This document shows positions 1 through 27,145 of a stretch of DNA of 64,000 nucleotides, in pieces; position 1 is the first letter of the stretch, and the number at the start of each line of letters is the position of its first letter. The stretch comes from Corticium candelabrum (taxonomy: Eukaryota; Porifera; Homoscleromorpha; Homosclerophorida; Plakinidae). Position numbers and translations under genes: made by a program. The DNA is taken from assembly GCF_963422355.1 (NCBI RefSeq), contig NC_085088.1:4798807-4862806 (forward strand). Direction: 5' to 3'. Below the pieces are notes generated by a model. The model saw nothing but the letters and a program-made list of their open reading frames with translations, had not been told where the DNA came from and did not search any database.

Positions 1-1249
1 TGAATCTGGAAGTCCACGCTTTCCACTTCCAGTCATACGCAGATGCCATGACAGTACACCAGTCAGAGATTGATCTTAGCCATAATTTTTGCGTGCTTTG
101 TTTGGAATAACGAATTCGTTCACTTCGAATTCCTCTTTCGGTGCCTGCACTAAACGTCCAGCAGATCATACACCCATTATCCACGCCTACTCTCTGTTTG
201 AGTTCACTTTTACATCGTAAATCTGCTATATCTCGCTTACCCTAGGTTGCAGAAAAGTGAAGTTTATATCGTTCGAAACCGCCAGAGCTTGGATTTTCGT
301 TTATACGGGTTTCAAACTTCCTGGTAAACAGGTAAGAGCTCAGCAGTATACGATATATGCATATGAGAAGGCTAAGTGGCTAAGTGTACACATTATCACG
401 CTATCATAATTGTATTAGGCAACTAAAGTTGCGGTTTTATGATGGAATGTATTATTGTAGGTAAACTGAGCCTCTTGCATGAAGTTGATCAGCCTAGACA
501 TATTACGTCGTTCAGGTATCTAGACTGCGAGCTCTTATTTATCTAGCCGTTAGGTAATTTAGTAGGGACTTCCGCACAGCTACATGTTCGTTATTTTCGG
601 TATACTTGATCGTGTTGGAGCCGCTGGGTGGTGATCTACGTGGGAAGTGCTTAATTAGTTAAGACGATCATTACGAAGCTATTAGTAAGTCTTTAGTAGA
701 TCTACCGGAGTGTAAGGCTCCAGTAAGTCGAACACGTACGATCTCCAACGGTAAACTACTGTTTACCAAAGCTAGTTCTTTACTACTTTATGAATGTGCA
801 GTAAGTGTGCGAGAGGTTTTCCTCATCGGGGAGCCAGATCGAGACTGCGTGGATTTCTGGATCAAGAGAACGTCTATTGGATTCAGTTGCAGGGCTGGAT
901 CCAGATGGGGGTTTAGGGGGTTAAAACCCCCTCTTTTCCAATGGGCGTGGTTCAACAATTTCATATAATTTCATTAGAAAAGAGAAAATTAGTAATGCTA
1001 TAAATAACTGCTACCAGGTGAACCCCCTCTTTCCCACTCTAGGAAAGGTGTTGTCACCAAGTACACAGATATAGCAAATGTCAAATATCTGACATTCCAC
1101 CAAAGGTGTTGTACCCCACCTAATCATATATCAACAAATGTCAAAATGTCAAAGATTTGACATTGCAGCAAAGATGTCGCACCCAACAATAGATCTATTT
1201 CTGCAAATGTCAAATGTCAAATATTGACACTCCACCAAAGGTGTTCCAT
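1..1249. other. Intergenic, no gene recognised
   Basis: I see no convincing coding region. A stretch near 890-1060 (a GGATCC-like start, G-run and C-run segments, and a later C-rich segment) resembles the ends of short non-autonomous elements such as the one at 60828-61136, but no clean terminal repeats or target duplication can be defined. From about 1070 to 1240 a short motif of the type 'caaatgtcaaatat..gacattccaccaaaggtgtt' recurs about three times as a diverged tandem repeat. Confidence 0.5.
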
Positions 1250-1871
1250 CCAGTCTCTCTCTCTCCCTCTTTCTCTCTCCCTCTCCCTCTCCCCCTCCGT
1301 CTCCCTCTCCCCCTCCGTCTCCCTCTCCCCCTCCGTCTCCCTCTCCCTCTCCCTCTCCCTCTCCCTCCCCTCTTCCTCCCCTCCCCTCCCTCCCCTCCCC
1401 TCCCTCCCCTCCCCTCCCTCTCCCTCTCCCTCTCCCTTCCCTCCCCTCTCCCTCTCCTCCCCTCCCTCTTCCTCTCCTCCCCTCCCCTCCCCTCCCCTCC
1501 CCTCCCCTCCCCTCCCCTCCCCTCCCCTTCCTCCCCTCCCCTCCCTCTCCCTCTCCCTCTCCCTCCCCTCCCCTCTCCCTCTCCCTCTCCTCCCCTCCCC
1601 TCTCCCTCCCCTCCCCTCCCCTCCCCTCCCCTCCCCTCCCCTCCCCTCCCCTCCCCTCCCCTCCCCTCTCCTCCCCTCCCCTCCCCTCCCTCCCCTCCCC
1701 TCTCCTTCCCTCCCCTCCCCTCCCCTCCCCTCCCCTCCCCTCTCCTCCCCTCCCCTCCCCTCCCCTCCCCTCCCTCCCTCCCTCCCTCCCTCCCTCCCTC
1801 CCTCCCTCCCTCCCTCCCTCCCTCCCTCCCTCCCTCCCTCCCTCCCTCCCTCCCTCCCTTCCTCCCTCCCT

Positions 1872-1912
<41 letters not shown>
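1250..1912. repeat. Polypyrimidine low-complexity tract
   Basis: About 660 bp of almost pure C and T on the + strand. It is built from changing short units: CTCTCC/CCCTCCGT near the start, CCCTC blocks in the middle, (CCTC)n and (CCCT)n from about 1770, and a (CT)n tail at 1878-1911. Long open frames through it on both strands encode only Pro/Leu/Ser or Gly/Glu/Arg repeats and are artefacts of the repeat. Homopurine-homopyrimidine mirror tracts of this kind can form triplex (H-DNA) structures; that is general knowledge and not shown here. Confidence 0.95.
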
Positions 1913-2601
1913 GATATGAAGTTCTAGACAATGAGCAGAGAATCTCACTGCTAGCCTTTAGCTAAGCATTAGACTCGGCTCAGTGATCGCTTCACCCGTT
2001 GCCTTAATTTTGTGTATACAGTCAAAGCAATGGAGCCCTCCAGACAAGGTTTTTCAAAGAATCTCTTTAATCTCTGCAATTAGCAGCAGCCAGAGGATTT
2101 CCAGCAATATAGCAAACATCAGTGAAGGTCTTGCTGTATATAGTTGCTCCACTGCCAGAGCTGACTCAAAATAGTTATATTATGTAGATAATAATATCAA
2201 TTATTAAACTTTCTCAAAATATTGATACAGTAAATAGAAGTTTGTATGCAAAGTTTTACTTCTGAAACTATTTGCCAAAGTGGTGGTTGGATTTGTCAAT
2301 ACCTGTCAACATATTTCAAAAATTCGAATGACTAGTATTGAGGGAAGACAACTTTCAATTGAATACGTAAATCATCGCTCAATGATCACATTTATTGATC
2401 AGGAGAGACCATAATGTATAATGTATAAACTTTAGCTAACAGTTTAGAGCAACAAGCCCTGCAATTTAGGGGCAACCTTCATGATCACAGCTAATAGTTA
2501 AAATAGTTGCAGCCTTGGATACCGGATTGCAAGCTCACACGGCATTTTATTAAGAGCACTCAAAGTAAAAACTTTAGGAAAAGTCTGCCTGAACCTAAAC
2601 T
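1913..2601. other. Intergenic, AT-rich, no gene recognised
   Basis: No coding frame with family similarity and no clear repeat. The segment ends where the outer arm of the foldback structure begins. Confidence 0.5.
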
Positions 2602-2613
2602 GTATACCTCCGC

Positions 2614-2779
2614 GGTGCGTGACCATTTCGTCCATTCCATTTTCAATTCCCAGCAACAATTGAATATTGAATTAGAAATTAAAAGTAACTTAGAAAGGTG
2701 CGTGACCATTTCGTCCATTCCATTTTCAATTCACGGCAACAATTGAATATTGAATTAGAAATTGAAAATAACCTACAAG
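2614..2779. repeat. Tandem duplication inside left arm
   Basis: Two adjacent copies of an ~83-bp unit, each beginning GGTGCGTGACCATTTCG and continuing to GAATTAGAAATT (about 2614-2695 and 2697-2779). The right arm carries only one copy (about 5860-5932), so the duplication arose in the left arm after the palindrome formed, or was lost from the right. Confidence 0.85.
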
Positions 2780-3328
2780 TTGTTGCAATTCAATATTCAA
2801 TTTTATTAAAAATCCTAAAAATTGATTTATCGACAAACTCTAATTATTTGCGGATTAAAATAAATATTGAAAACACACTTAATTTTCAAACTAATTTCCT
2901 TTTTCAATGCAATGGAATATTGAAATTGCAAGCACGTTAGTTCAATTTTCAATGTTAAATTCAATATTCAATTTAGTTTAAAAATTAAATATTAAATTTT
3001 GAATTTGCGTGGCCAATTCGTCCATTCCATTTTTAATTTTTGATACAAATTGAAAATTGAATGTCAAAGTAAAAATTGACTGGCGTTGCTTGCTCTTACA
3101 ATATTCCATTACATTGAAAATAGAAATTGATTGAAGACCAATTGTCATTTCAATATTCATTTACTTTGCAAATAGATTCAATCTTTCCATCCGTCCAATT
3201 TTCGTAAATTATGAATATTAAAATATAGCCTCTGATGCAATTTTCTTTCTCCGTATTAAATGTAAATAGAAAGTTACCCTTAGTTGCTAGCGCGAGCGAT
3301 ATCTCATAAACTGCATAATGACACCGCG

Positions 3329-4200
3329 CAGGCGGTCGCCGCTGACTTCAATATTCTATTCTACTGAAAGACGAAAGTTGTGTCTAGCTTAGCCACGCCC
3401 AGACACGCCTCTGGCACGCATGCAATGTAATGCAATTAAGAGATGGACGAGAAAGCCACGCAACCGACCTCTACAACAAGTTGGTAAGCACTTGCACCTG
3501 GCTCTCGTCAACCGTCACGCCCAGGGATGAGACATTCCTTGCTGCGACAAGGGAAGCCTGTGGCATGGAGGCACGCTTACCGTCTATAGTCAACGAGATC
3601 AACGTCTAGCCTGCACTGGGAAGTTGACACCTAGTCGATTTGGAAAGACTCCAAGCAACTATCTAGAGTCAACACTTGCGTCGATTATTATAGACCACGC
3701 CTCTCAACACATGGACGGGGAAGCCACAGCAGCTAGAATCTCACGATAAGAACAGGTCGTGCACTCTCTCCACTCTCGATATCCATGGACGAAGTTGACG
3801 AAGATTTGATCGCAAGAGAGTCGAAGAGGAAGATGCTTTCCCTGGCGGAATGTTGAGGACGGGATTAGTTGCTGGATAGTTGCTAGGAGCCATTCCAAAT
3901 CGACTAGGCGTCAACTTCCCAGTGCAGGCTAGACGTTGATCTCGTTGACTATAGACCGTAAGCGTGCCTCCATGCAACGGGCTTCCCTTGTCGCGGCAAG
4001 GAATGTCTCGTGCTTGGGCATGACGGTTGACGAGAGCTACGTAGGTGCAGTGCTTACCGATTTGTTGTGGAGGTCGGTCGGGTGGCTTTCTCGTCCATCT
4101 CTTAATTGCATTACATTGCATGGGTGCCAGAGGCGTGGCTAAGCTAGATACAACTTTCGTCTTTCAATAGAATTGAATATTGAAGTCAGCGGCGACCGCC
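3329..4200. repeat. Inner hairpin 1 with ~200-bp loop
   Basis: The left arm (about 3329-3665) and right arm (about 3870-4200) are reverse complements with scattered mismatches. For example GCGGTCGCCGCTGACTTC at the left end matches GAAGTCAGCGGCGACCGC at the right end. The unpaired centre (about 3665-3870) contains a short frame starting near 3783 that reads MDEVDEDLIARESKRKML before ending. This may be captured coding sequence, but I cannot assign it to a family. Confidence 0.8.
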
Positions 4201-5308
4201 CGCGCGGTAGCCTCGTCCCCAGACTCACGTGAGTCTGGCAGTGTCCGGTTCCCGTATGACATTTTCAGCCTCCCGTGAGTCTGGACTCACCGCACCTACT
4301 TTCACACACTTACTTCACTAAGTGTCACCTCACGTCATAGTCTTGGCACCCCACGTGACTAAAAAGTACCTACGTCACAAACTCAATTAGCTTATATCTA
4401 TCTAATGTGTGACCCAGCAGATTCTGTATCACGCCCAAGCTTCCGAACAGCGCATGGTGACTCTCCAGTACCACGGTGAGTGATGCACCACGTTCGCGCT
4501 ATCCAAATCTCAAGACGACTTCAGCATGTGGAAGGTGAGTGTATTCCTAGCTAAGTTATTGTCCTACTCGCGTAGACTGGCGAGCCTGCCAAGTCTAGTT
4601 ACAGCGATCCGGACTCCACGTGTATTCACTCGTTGTTTGTGCGTGTAGTTCACTCGTTGTTTCGTCGCACATCCGCTATCTGCACGGCCCTTGCTAGTGC
4701 ACAGACTCTAATGGCCAGTAGGGCGCGCAATGGCAACAAGAGACACATTGACGTGGAATTGCAGTCCGCTCTCCGTGTTTTCAATTATGATGACTTTCGG
4801 GAGAGTAAACTTGAAGTCTCCAGGGCCATTCTAGGGGGAAAAGACATCTTTGTCCGCACAAACAACGAGTGAATACACGTGGAGTCCGGATCGCTGTAAC
4901 TAGACTTGGCAGGCTCGCCAGTCTACGCGAGTAGGACAATAACTTAGCTAGGAATACACTCACCTTCCACATGCTGAAGTCGTCTTGAGATTTGGATAGC
5001 GTGAACGTGGTGCATCACTCACCGTGGAGCATCACTCACCGTGAAGAGTCACCATGCGCTGTTCGGAAGCTTGGGCGTGATACAGAATCTGCTGGGTCAC
5101 ACATTAGATAGATATAAGCTAATTGAGTTTGTGACGTAGGTAATTTTTAGTCACGTGGGGTGCCAAGACTATGACGTGAGGTGACACTTAGTGAAGTAAG
5201 TGTGTGAAAGTAGGTGCGGTGAGTCCAGACTCACGGGAGGCTGAAAATGTCATACGGGAACCGGACACTGCCAGACTCACGTGAGTCTGGGGACGAGGCT
5301 ACCGCGCG
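4201..5308. repeat. Inner hairpin 2 with coding-like loop
   Basis: The left arm (about 4201-4640) and right arm (about 4865-5308) are nearly perfect reverse complements, more similar than hairpin 1. The shared outer segment includes GACTCACGTGAGTCTGG, itself a short palindrome. The right arm contains an extra short duplication (CACCGTG...CATCACT around 5010-5045). The loop of about 220 bp holds the helicase-like fragment listed separately. The high arm similarity suggests that this is the youngest of the three palindromes. Confidence 0.85.
4711..4858 (+). pseudogene. RecQ-helicase-like fragment in hairpin loop
   Basis: The frame starts with ATG at 4711 and ends its similarity near 4858, where the hairpin arm begins. 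The segment ALRVFNYDDFRESKLEV followed by AILGGKDIFVR has the layout of the N-terminal region of RecQ-family helicases: aromatic-Gly/Asn-Tyr, the FRxxQ/K motif, then AIL.G(K/R)D.FV just before Walker A. The Walker A loop that should follow is missing because the sequence runs straight into the palindrome arm. This is a truncated capture of a host exon and cannot be a working enzyme. It rests on motif recognition over about 35 residues only. Confidence 0.55.
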
Positions 5309-5940
5309 GTGTCATTATGCAGTTTATGAGATATCGCTCGCGCTAGCAACAACGGGTAACTTTCTATTTACATTTAGTACGGAGAAAGAAAATTGCATCA
5401 GAGGCTATATTTAATATTCATAATTTACGAAAATTGGACGGATGGAAAGATTGAATCTATTTGCAAAGTAAATGAATATTGAAATGACAATTGGTCTTCA
5501 ATCAATTTCTATTTTCAATGTAATGGAATATTGTAAGAGCAAGCAATGTTAGTTAATTTCTAATTTGACATTTAATTTTCAATTTGTCTTAGAAATTAAA
5601 TATGGAATGGGCGAATTGGCCACGCAAATTCAAAATTTAACATTTAATTTTTAAATTAAATGGAATATTCAATTTGGCATTGAAAATTGAACTAACGTGC
5701 TTGCAATTTCAATATTCCATTGCATTGAAAATGAAAAGTGGTTAAAATTAAGTATGTTTTTAATATCTATTTTAATCTGCAAATAATTATAGTCTGTCAA
5801 TCAGTCAATTTTTAATTTTTAATAGAATTAAATATTGAAATTGCAAGCAACTTCTAGGCTATTTTCAATTTCTAATTCAATATTCAATTGTTGCTGAGAA
5901 TTGAAAATGGAATGGACGAAATGGTCACGCACTGGTATAC

Positions 5941-6410
5941 GTTCTGAGAGGGAGGGGAAGTCTTCGCTTAATTAAGCGGTAAATTCAGAGCGGGAGGCGG
6001 AGTCTGTGCTTATGCAGTAATTTCCAAGAGGGAGAGGGGAGGAGGGTCAAGATGAGATGTCATCCATATCCCTGCCTGGAGAGTAACTGCAGTAGCCCAA
6101 TTTACACAATCGAGTTTCACTGCACAATGGATGTGCCATAGTCGATATTTGCGACGTGTGCATCGATCATGCATGATCCTCAATTAGCGGATTGATCATG
6201 CACTTTTGAATTGAACTGCACGCCATAGTCTTCTAGTTCAACTGAGTGGCAGAGCACAGTCGACACTGGTTTAGTACCATCAATTTCGTTATAATTCAAT
6301 TCAAGACTTAGCAAAAGCAGGTGCAGCGGCATTATTAGAAACAAATGCAAGAATGCATGAACAACACTAAGGCAACAGCAATGGCTAATTATAACTCTTT
6401 CATATTCAGC
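5941..6410. other. Intergenic, downstream of receptor gene
   Basis: No gene seen. A purine-rich GGGAGGGG-type stretch lies around 5950-6050. The rest would include the 3' UTR of the minus-strand receptor gene; I see no clear AATAAA close to its stop. Confidence 0.4.
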
Positions 6411-7793
6411 TTACAGCATCAGCAAGACACACCCAATAGCAGCTAACATAAATGTGAGTAGTAGATTACCCAATGCACTTCTACAATCTCCAGCCGTCGA
6501 AGTGGGGGTGGCAGGAGCCACTCCAGTCACACGACAATGGTTGAAGACTGCCCGATATCTCATCACATTCTGGCAAACAACCGAGTTATTGTCTTCACAG
6601 GAGCATGTGGGAATAAAGTGCCCAGATGGATTCGCAACCAATTCTTGCAGACTTGACTGGCACTCATCAGTACATGACTGTGACAAGTTAGCAGCAGCTT
6701 GACTATTTGAGTAGAAGTAACTGCAATTTCCTTGGAACACTTGTTGCTGGGAATTTTCACACTGTGCACCAAGCTGCAAATAGCATTTCATGCTAAGAGC
6801 TTCACATGAATCTGTTGGGCGATGAGATCCTACAGACATAGTAGCAGCTGAAGGAACTGCAATTCCACACAAAAAAGTCATTTTTTGCATTCCGGAAATG
6901 GCAATGCACTTGTTAGAGGTGGAATTTGAACAACTGCACGTCAGTACCTCACTTGCATATGGAATGATAGACATTACAGCTGTTAGTTTGGCTACACAAG
7001 ACGCAGGACAAGTAAGAGAGTTTTGATTGTCTTGGAAATCATCACCGCATTGACTCTGTGCAAGGACGACGTAGCTTCCACACGAACCAAACTTGTCGAG
7101 AAAGCAGCTATCAAAAACTTTCTCGCAGAAACCAACCGGATTCACTGTTGGTACATCCGTTACTGGAGGCAGAACGGGAGAGTTGCCACCATAGCAGGTT
7201 GATAGCACCTCCTTCAGTAATAATTGACACACTATGTCGTCGCCACAATCGCAACTTGAGAACTTGTTGCCGATTGGATTCCGAAGTAGATTGTAGAACG
7301 ACTCGTTGCACTGTTGTGTACAATTGAAATGCACCAGGGAAGACGTACAGCCGCTCACATACGCGAGGTATCGAGGTAGACACGTGGAGCTAGTCGAGCA
7401 CGACTTCATCAAGTCGGAACAAATGAGCTGTCTAGTGTGATTGACGGCGGAAGCCGGAGGGGTCGGTCTGACATCTCCAAAGCATTTCGTCATAACGGAG
7501 TTCGCAAAGGTCGTGCATATGTCTCCCAGAGCTCCTGTTCCGCAATCGCAGTCGTGCCATAGACTTCCCACCGAGTTCGAAATCAGCTTGATGTAGCTGT
7601 CTTTGCATTCTTGTGAGCACGTGTTTGCCGGCGAATTAACCGTCGAGCACGTGGTCACATACTCGATGAACGAAGGTCTGCACACTATGTCTCTATCGCA
7701 CTGGCTTCGTACGTCTGTGCACGTGAGGCGCTGAGTGTCACCATTTGTCTGACCGACGACAAAAAGCACAACGAAGACACTGACAAACAACAT
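6411..7793 (-). CDS. GDNF-receptor/GAS1-like GPI-anchored protein
   Basis: A 460-aa protein in a single uninterrupted frame. Residues 1-19 (MLFVSVFVVLFVVGQTNGD) form a signal peptide. Four cysteine-rich repeats follow at roughly 23-104, 122-200, 222-310 and 330-418, each with the spacing of GDNF/GAS1 domains (C-x3-C, CxC near the end, 'CDCG' or 'CSC' motifs). A Thr/Ser/Pro-rich stalk leads to a C-terminal hydrophobic tail ending VLLML after a small-residue site, typical of a GPI signal. In vertebrates such proteins (GFR-alpha, GAS1) sit on the cell surface and present GDNF-type ligands to RET or bind Hedgehog. The ligand here is unknown. The lack of introns is unusual for this family and may reflect a retrocopy or lineage-specific intron loss. 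The start is the first Met and is directly followed by the signal peptide. Confidence 0.8.
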   Translation of the reverse strand: MLFVSVFVVLFVVGQTNGDTQRLTCTDVRSQCDRDIVCRPSFIEYVTTCSTVNSPANTCSQECKDSYIKLISNSVGSLWHDCDCGTGALGDICTTFANSVMTKCFGDVRPTPPASAVNHTRQLICSDLMKSCSTSSTCLPRYLAYVSGCTSSLVHFNCTQQCNESFYNLLRNPIGNKFSSCDCGDDIVCQLLLKEVLSTCYGGNSPVLPPVTDVPTVNPVGFCEKVFDSCFLDKFGSCGSYVVLAQSQCGDDFQDNQNSLTCPASCVAKLTAVMSIIPYASEVLTCSCSNSTSNKCIAISGMQKMTFLCGIAVPSAATMSVGSHRPTDSCEALSMKCYLQLGAQCENSQQQVFQGNCSYFYSNSQAAANLSQSCTDECQSSLQELVANPSGHFIPTCSCEDNNSVVCQNVMRYRAVFNHCRVTGVAPATPTSTAGDCRSALGNLLLTFMLAAIGCVLLML

Positions 7794-10097
7794 CTTCCGC
7801 GGGCGGATACCGAATGACGGTCACGCGGTCTTGCACACACACGGTAATAACTGTGACGTCATTTCCCTTCGCTCTGTAAGTGACACTGCCTCTAGCTTGT
7901 CGTCAGATGAATCGGTGTTGCTTGCATGTCTGTAGTAGAACGGGAACTCGTAACCATGCAGAATCGACTCAATGAAAAATTGTGATAAAAAGATGTTCCG
8001 TATTACGCGAGACTACTGACTATTCTTTGTAGGTGTGAACGCGGAAGTGAGCTATGACACTACTACTCTGGTTGCATCATGTTACACCAATAATCTTAAA
8101 TGGTTCCAGTTGATTATCCGTTGGCCTTACAAGATAACTATATAGTAACCATCCTTTCACTCGTTTGTCTTTGATATGCAATAGTACTATTCTTCCGTTT
8201 TCTTTGTAGGAAGAGCTTAGATAATTTGATAAAGAGAAATGTCAGACATAGCGGTTTCTAACAATACCGAGATCATCGCGGAAGTCCGAAAAACAGCGGA
8301 AATATTGAAGATTTTCATAGTTTACACTTATGGGGAACAGACAGTAGTTCCCCAGTACCCGGCGGTCGTGTTATACGGGAACCGAGCACGACGGCGCGAG
8401 TGGGTCTAAAAAACCCGAGGCTAACTAAACATTCTTAATGCGCAATAGTAGGTCCATTACCTATTGCGGTGTACTATTGTATATATACTGTAAGTTGTTT
8501 TAGTGAATGTAGTCTTTTGTGTATTATAAATAGATAATTAAATAGATAATGTCGTATAGCTAGGGTCTGACTTGAACTGTGTATATCCATTTGTGTATGA
8601 GCCCCGAGTGAGAACTGCAGACAGTAAAGTCATTCATACGTCATCATCATCATCATTCATTCATTAATATTCATGGTTGAACTCGGAAGTGAGTACAGTA
8701 GTGAAGTAGAGGTCACACCAGGTGTGCTCACTAGAGTGCCTACTGCTGTTCCAGTTGTACCATGTTACACTATTTAATTAATTCTTTTATATTAAATCCT
8801 TTTTAGGTTGCGACTTTTTGAGGCACTAAAGTGCAACCCCTTCGCGTGCCCAAATAGCTATGCAGCTTGATTCTCACGTCCACCATGTTAAGCATACGGG
8901 ACATTTATTATGTAAGAGCTCGTCCAGCTGGTCGGTCGTACAGTACAGTGCGTGACTATACCTAGCATTTCACACGTCGGTAATAAATTGTTAAGAGCGT
9001 TGGAACTGGCGTGAGAGCAAGACGATGCTCACCAAGTGATGTGTTGTAGTCGTGTTGTAGCAATTCCGGCAAAAGCTGCTCCCCTCGCGTGATTCACGTG
9101 CGTTTTTATTATACAGTCGCGTGTCAGTTACCCGACGTTCACTTATCCCACAGGTCAAGCTTGTCACGTGGGTGATCACATGGCTGGTCGTGCTGCGTAC
9201 GTGTGTACATACATGTACATCCACATGCATGACAGTTGTTTCTTGAAACAAGTTTGAGAGCGAGTTCAAGCGTTTCTTCTCGTTGTATTCTACATTCATT
9301 CTACATCTACATTCAGTATACCTAATGTGAAAAATGCCACTAGACAGTTGCGTGTCACTTATCGATCCCCTTGGGACCGGACCCCTGTTGGATAAGTGAA
9401 AATCTCGAATAACTGAAGCTGTTACGAACTCAACTATTGTTCATATTATATGGCATTTTTTTCCACGGTAATTGTGTAAGCCATGTATGAATTTGCATTG
9501 AAATCATAATGTCCCTTCATCACACTTGAGGAACTCATCATTTCGGGGCTGGACAAGTGCGGACGCTCGCTTCTTCGCAGCTTGACACAACAATGCGTTT
9601 ATTATGAGAGAGAAGTCAGACTCTAGATAAATATAGATTGCATGCATGACGTCTAGCTAGAGACCGCGCGCCGGTTAACCAAACATTCTAAAACTGATCG
9701 CTGAGCGATGCAATTCCATGTGTAGACCTTTGCTGCAATTACCGATCCAGATGCTTTTGACCGGCTTCAGGCCGACCACTGTGGTTTGCATGTGTATACA
9801 TACAGTGTTTATGCTGTACGGATACCAGTACCTTTGATCTTGCAAATGGCTAGCATTACAAGCCTTTGTAGTGTTTCTATCTTCAAATAGGTAGATGATG
9901 ACTGGCCAAACGACAGCATTTTGCGACCATGCATACGCCTGGGACCACAATAACGCTCACGCTCTAGTGTACGTTCAGAAAAAAATGTTTCCTTTCTATT
10001 AGTACGAGCGATAAGGTAGTAGCGGTCTGCGCGGAGGAGCCTGGCTTGCGAGGCTGGGGTTACATGTTTATCCGGGTCTTTATGTTCCTTATTCGAC
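7794..10097. other. Intergenic between divergent genes
   Basis: This is the shared upstream region of the minus-strand receptor gene and the plus-strand ATPase gene, so both promoters should lie here. I see no clear TATA box or CpG island. A short (CAT)n run is at 8640-8660. Frames of 90-180 codons between 8990 and 10360 on the minus strand show no family similarity. The rest looks like unique non-coding sequence. Confidence 0.4.
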
Positions 10098-25969
<15,872 letters not shown>

Positions 25970-27145
25970 AAGCAAGGTGATCCTGTTGTGATAACAATAT
26001 GGTTAAGTTTTTTAGTTTGCATATTTAATTAAAATGACACTATGCATAGGGTGTATGCATATTAGTGATGTATACAGTTATTCACTCGTGTTTGGGTTTC
26101 TTATAAATGAGGACAATATTTATGAATTTGTTAGTTAATTTAAGTGAAATGTTTGTGTAATAAGTCAAAGCAGTAAAGGTAATGTCAGGGGGTTAGTACA
26201 ATGATTTGCATATTTTCATGAATGTTGATTTCCATACCTCCTGTGGTGTTTATTCCGTAAGTTGGAACAGTAGAACAACATGCATATCTCAAGCATTGAA
26301 AGAGAGTGTGTGTTCCTTAAAGGGGAACTCTCACCAAAATCAACCATCTCTCAGATGAAAGCTGTCACTTCATGACACAACCCTTTGCAACCGTTTACTG
26401 CAGCCGTTTACCGTAACGAAGAAATATAGCATTGAAATTAATTGGTATGGTTAAACCTAAAGTAGTTACTTCCAGAGAGTAAGACTTGTGCCACATACGG
26501 GGGAATCGTCTGAACAACTCGTTGCCCATTCTCTTCTTCTGTGGCTGTCTGGACCGTAGGTTTCCTGCAGGAAGATACCAGGCCATGTACCTTTCTTTCA
26601 ACAAGTTTAGTATTTGGTGAGAGTTCTCCTTTAACCCTTGTGTTTGTGCACATCTATCTGTCAAGTACTGAAGATGGACAGAAGACATGCCTCTGTAGAT
26701 CCGTTATAGGCAACAAAAACTGCTGCAATGACATGGATTTTGCAGCCCATGTTAAGATTTTTATCTTTAAAAAGGTGGTAAATGGATACCAGCAGTGTAC
26801 TGAAAGCAAGGGTTTGGTTAACAGACCACTGAGATTTTCCATTGCCAGAAACAAGTTTTCTCTCAGGAACAAACCTCAAATTGAGAGGAAACAAAAAGAA
26901 CTACCACCTGGATAGAACCCATATCTCATGGTTGTGAACAACAACTCTAAACAGTAGTCTATAGTAGCCAATATAATAGTTGTATAATTATGTAGACACA
27001 TGCTACTTGTACAAATTATGTGTATTGTTTATTACTGAACAATGTCCAGATTATGGGTAAGGACAAAGTTCAGCAAGCACATCTATACAATAGATTTAAG
27101 GGAAAATAATCAAAATCTCCATTTGATGGCGACTACTTCACTTGT
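25970..27145. other. Intergenic between convergent genes
   Basis: Holds the 3' UTRs of the ATPase gene (+) and of the anchored-protein gene (-), and one TTAA MITE. On the minus strand an AATAAA lies at 27028-27033, about 115 bases after the stop of the anchored-protein gene, and is a credible poly(A) signal. Frames at 26541-26915 start in the MITE and show no family similarity. Confidence 0.5.
26321..26630. mobile_element. Short non-autonomous TTAA element
   Basis: 310 bp, flanked by TTAA (26317-26320 and 26631-26634). The left end reads AGGGGAACTCTCACC and the right end, in reverse, AGGAGAACTCTCACC. It is a shorter, inverted relative of 12687-13260: both ends align with the opposite ends of that copy, including the subterminal CTTCATGACACAACCC/CTTCATCACACAA stretch. 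Confidence 0.8.

Larger units (their letters stand above)
2602..5940. repeat. Nested foldback (palindromic) element
   Basis: An outer inverted repeat pairs the left arm (2602-3328) with the right arm (about 5309-5940). The outermost shared bases are GTATACC, then GTGCGTGACCATTTCGTCC, read forward on the left and as reverse complement on the right. Between the arms lie two more complete palindromes in tandem (3329-4200 and 4201-5308). All three units meet at a short self-complementary CCGCGCGG-like motif (3323-3329, 4198-4207, 5302-5309). The outer arms are AT-rich and made of short runs such as CAATATTCAATTT. No transposase gene is present, so this looks like a foldback or MITE-type composite that depends on proteins supplied elsewhere. 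The flanks show no obvious target duplication that I can define. Confidence 0.85.

Noticed and set aside
1-49. Possible minus-strand start codon (MASAYDWKWKAW...) running off the left edge
   Set aside because: Only 16 codons are visible, with no family match. It could be a real first exon but cannot be supported from this window.
1149-1931. Long open frames of 230-260 codons on both strands
   Set aside because: They translate the CT repeat into Gly/Glu/Arg or Pro/Leu/Ser repeats and have no start context or domain.
26541-26915. 124-codon plus-strand frame
   Set aside because: It begins inside a MITE, shows no similarity, and lies between two convergent genes in likely UTR sequence.
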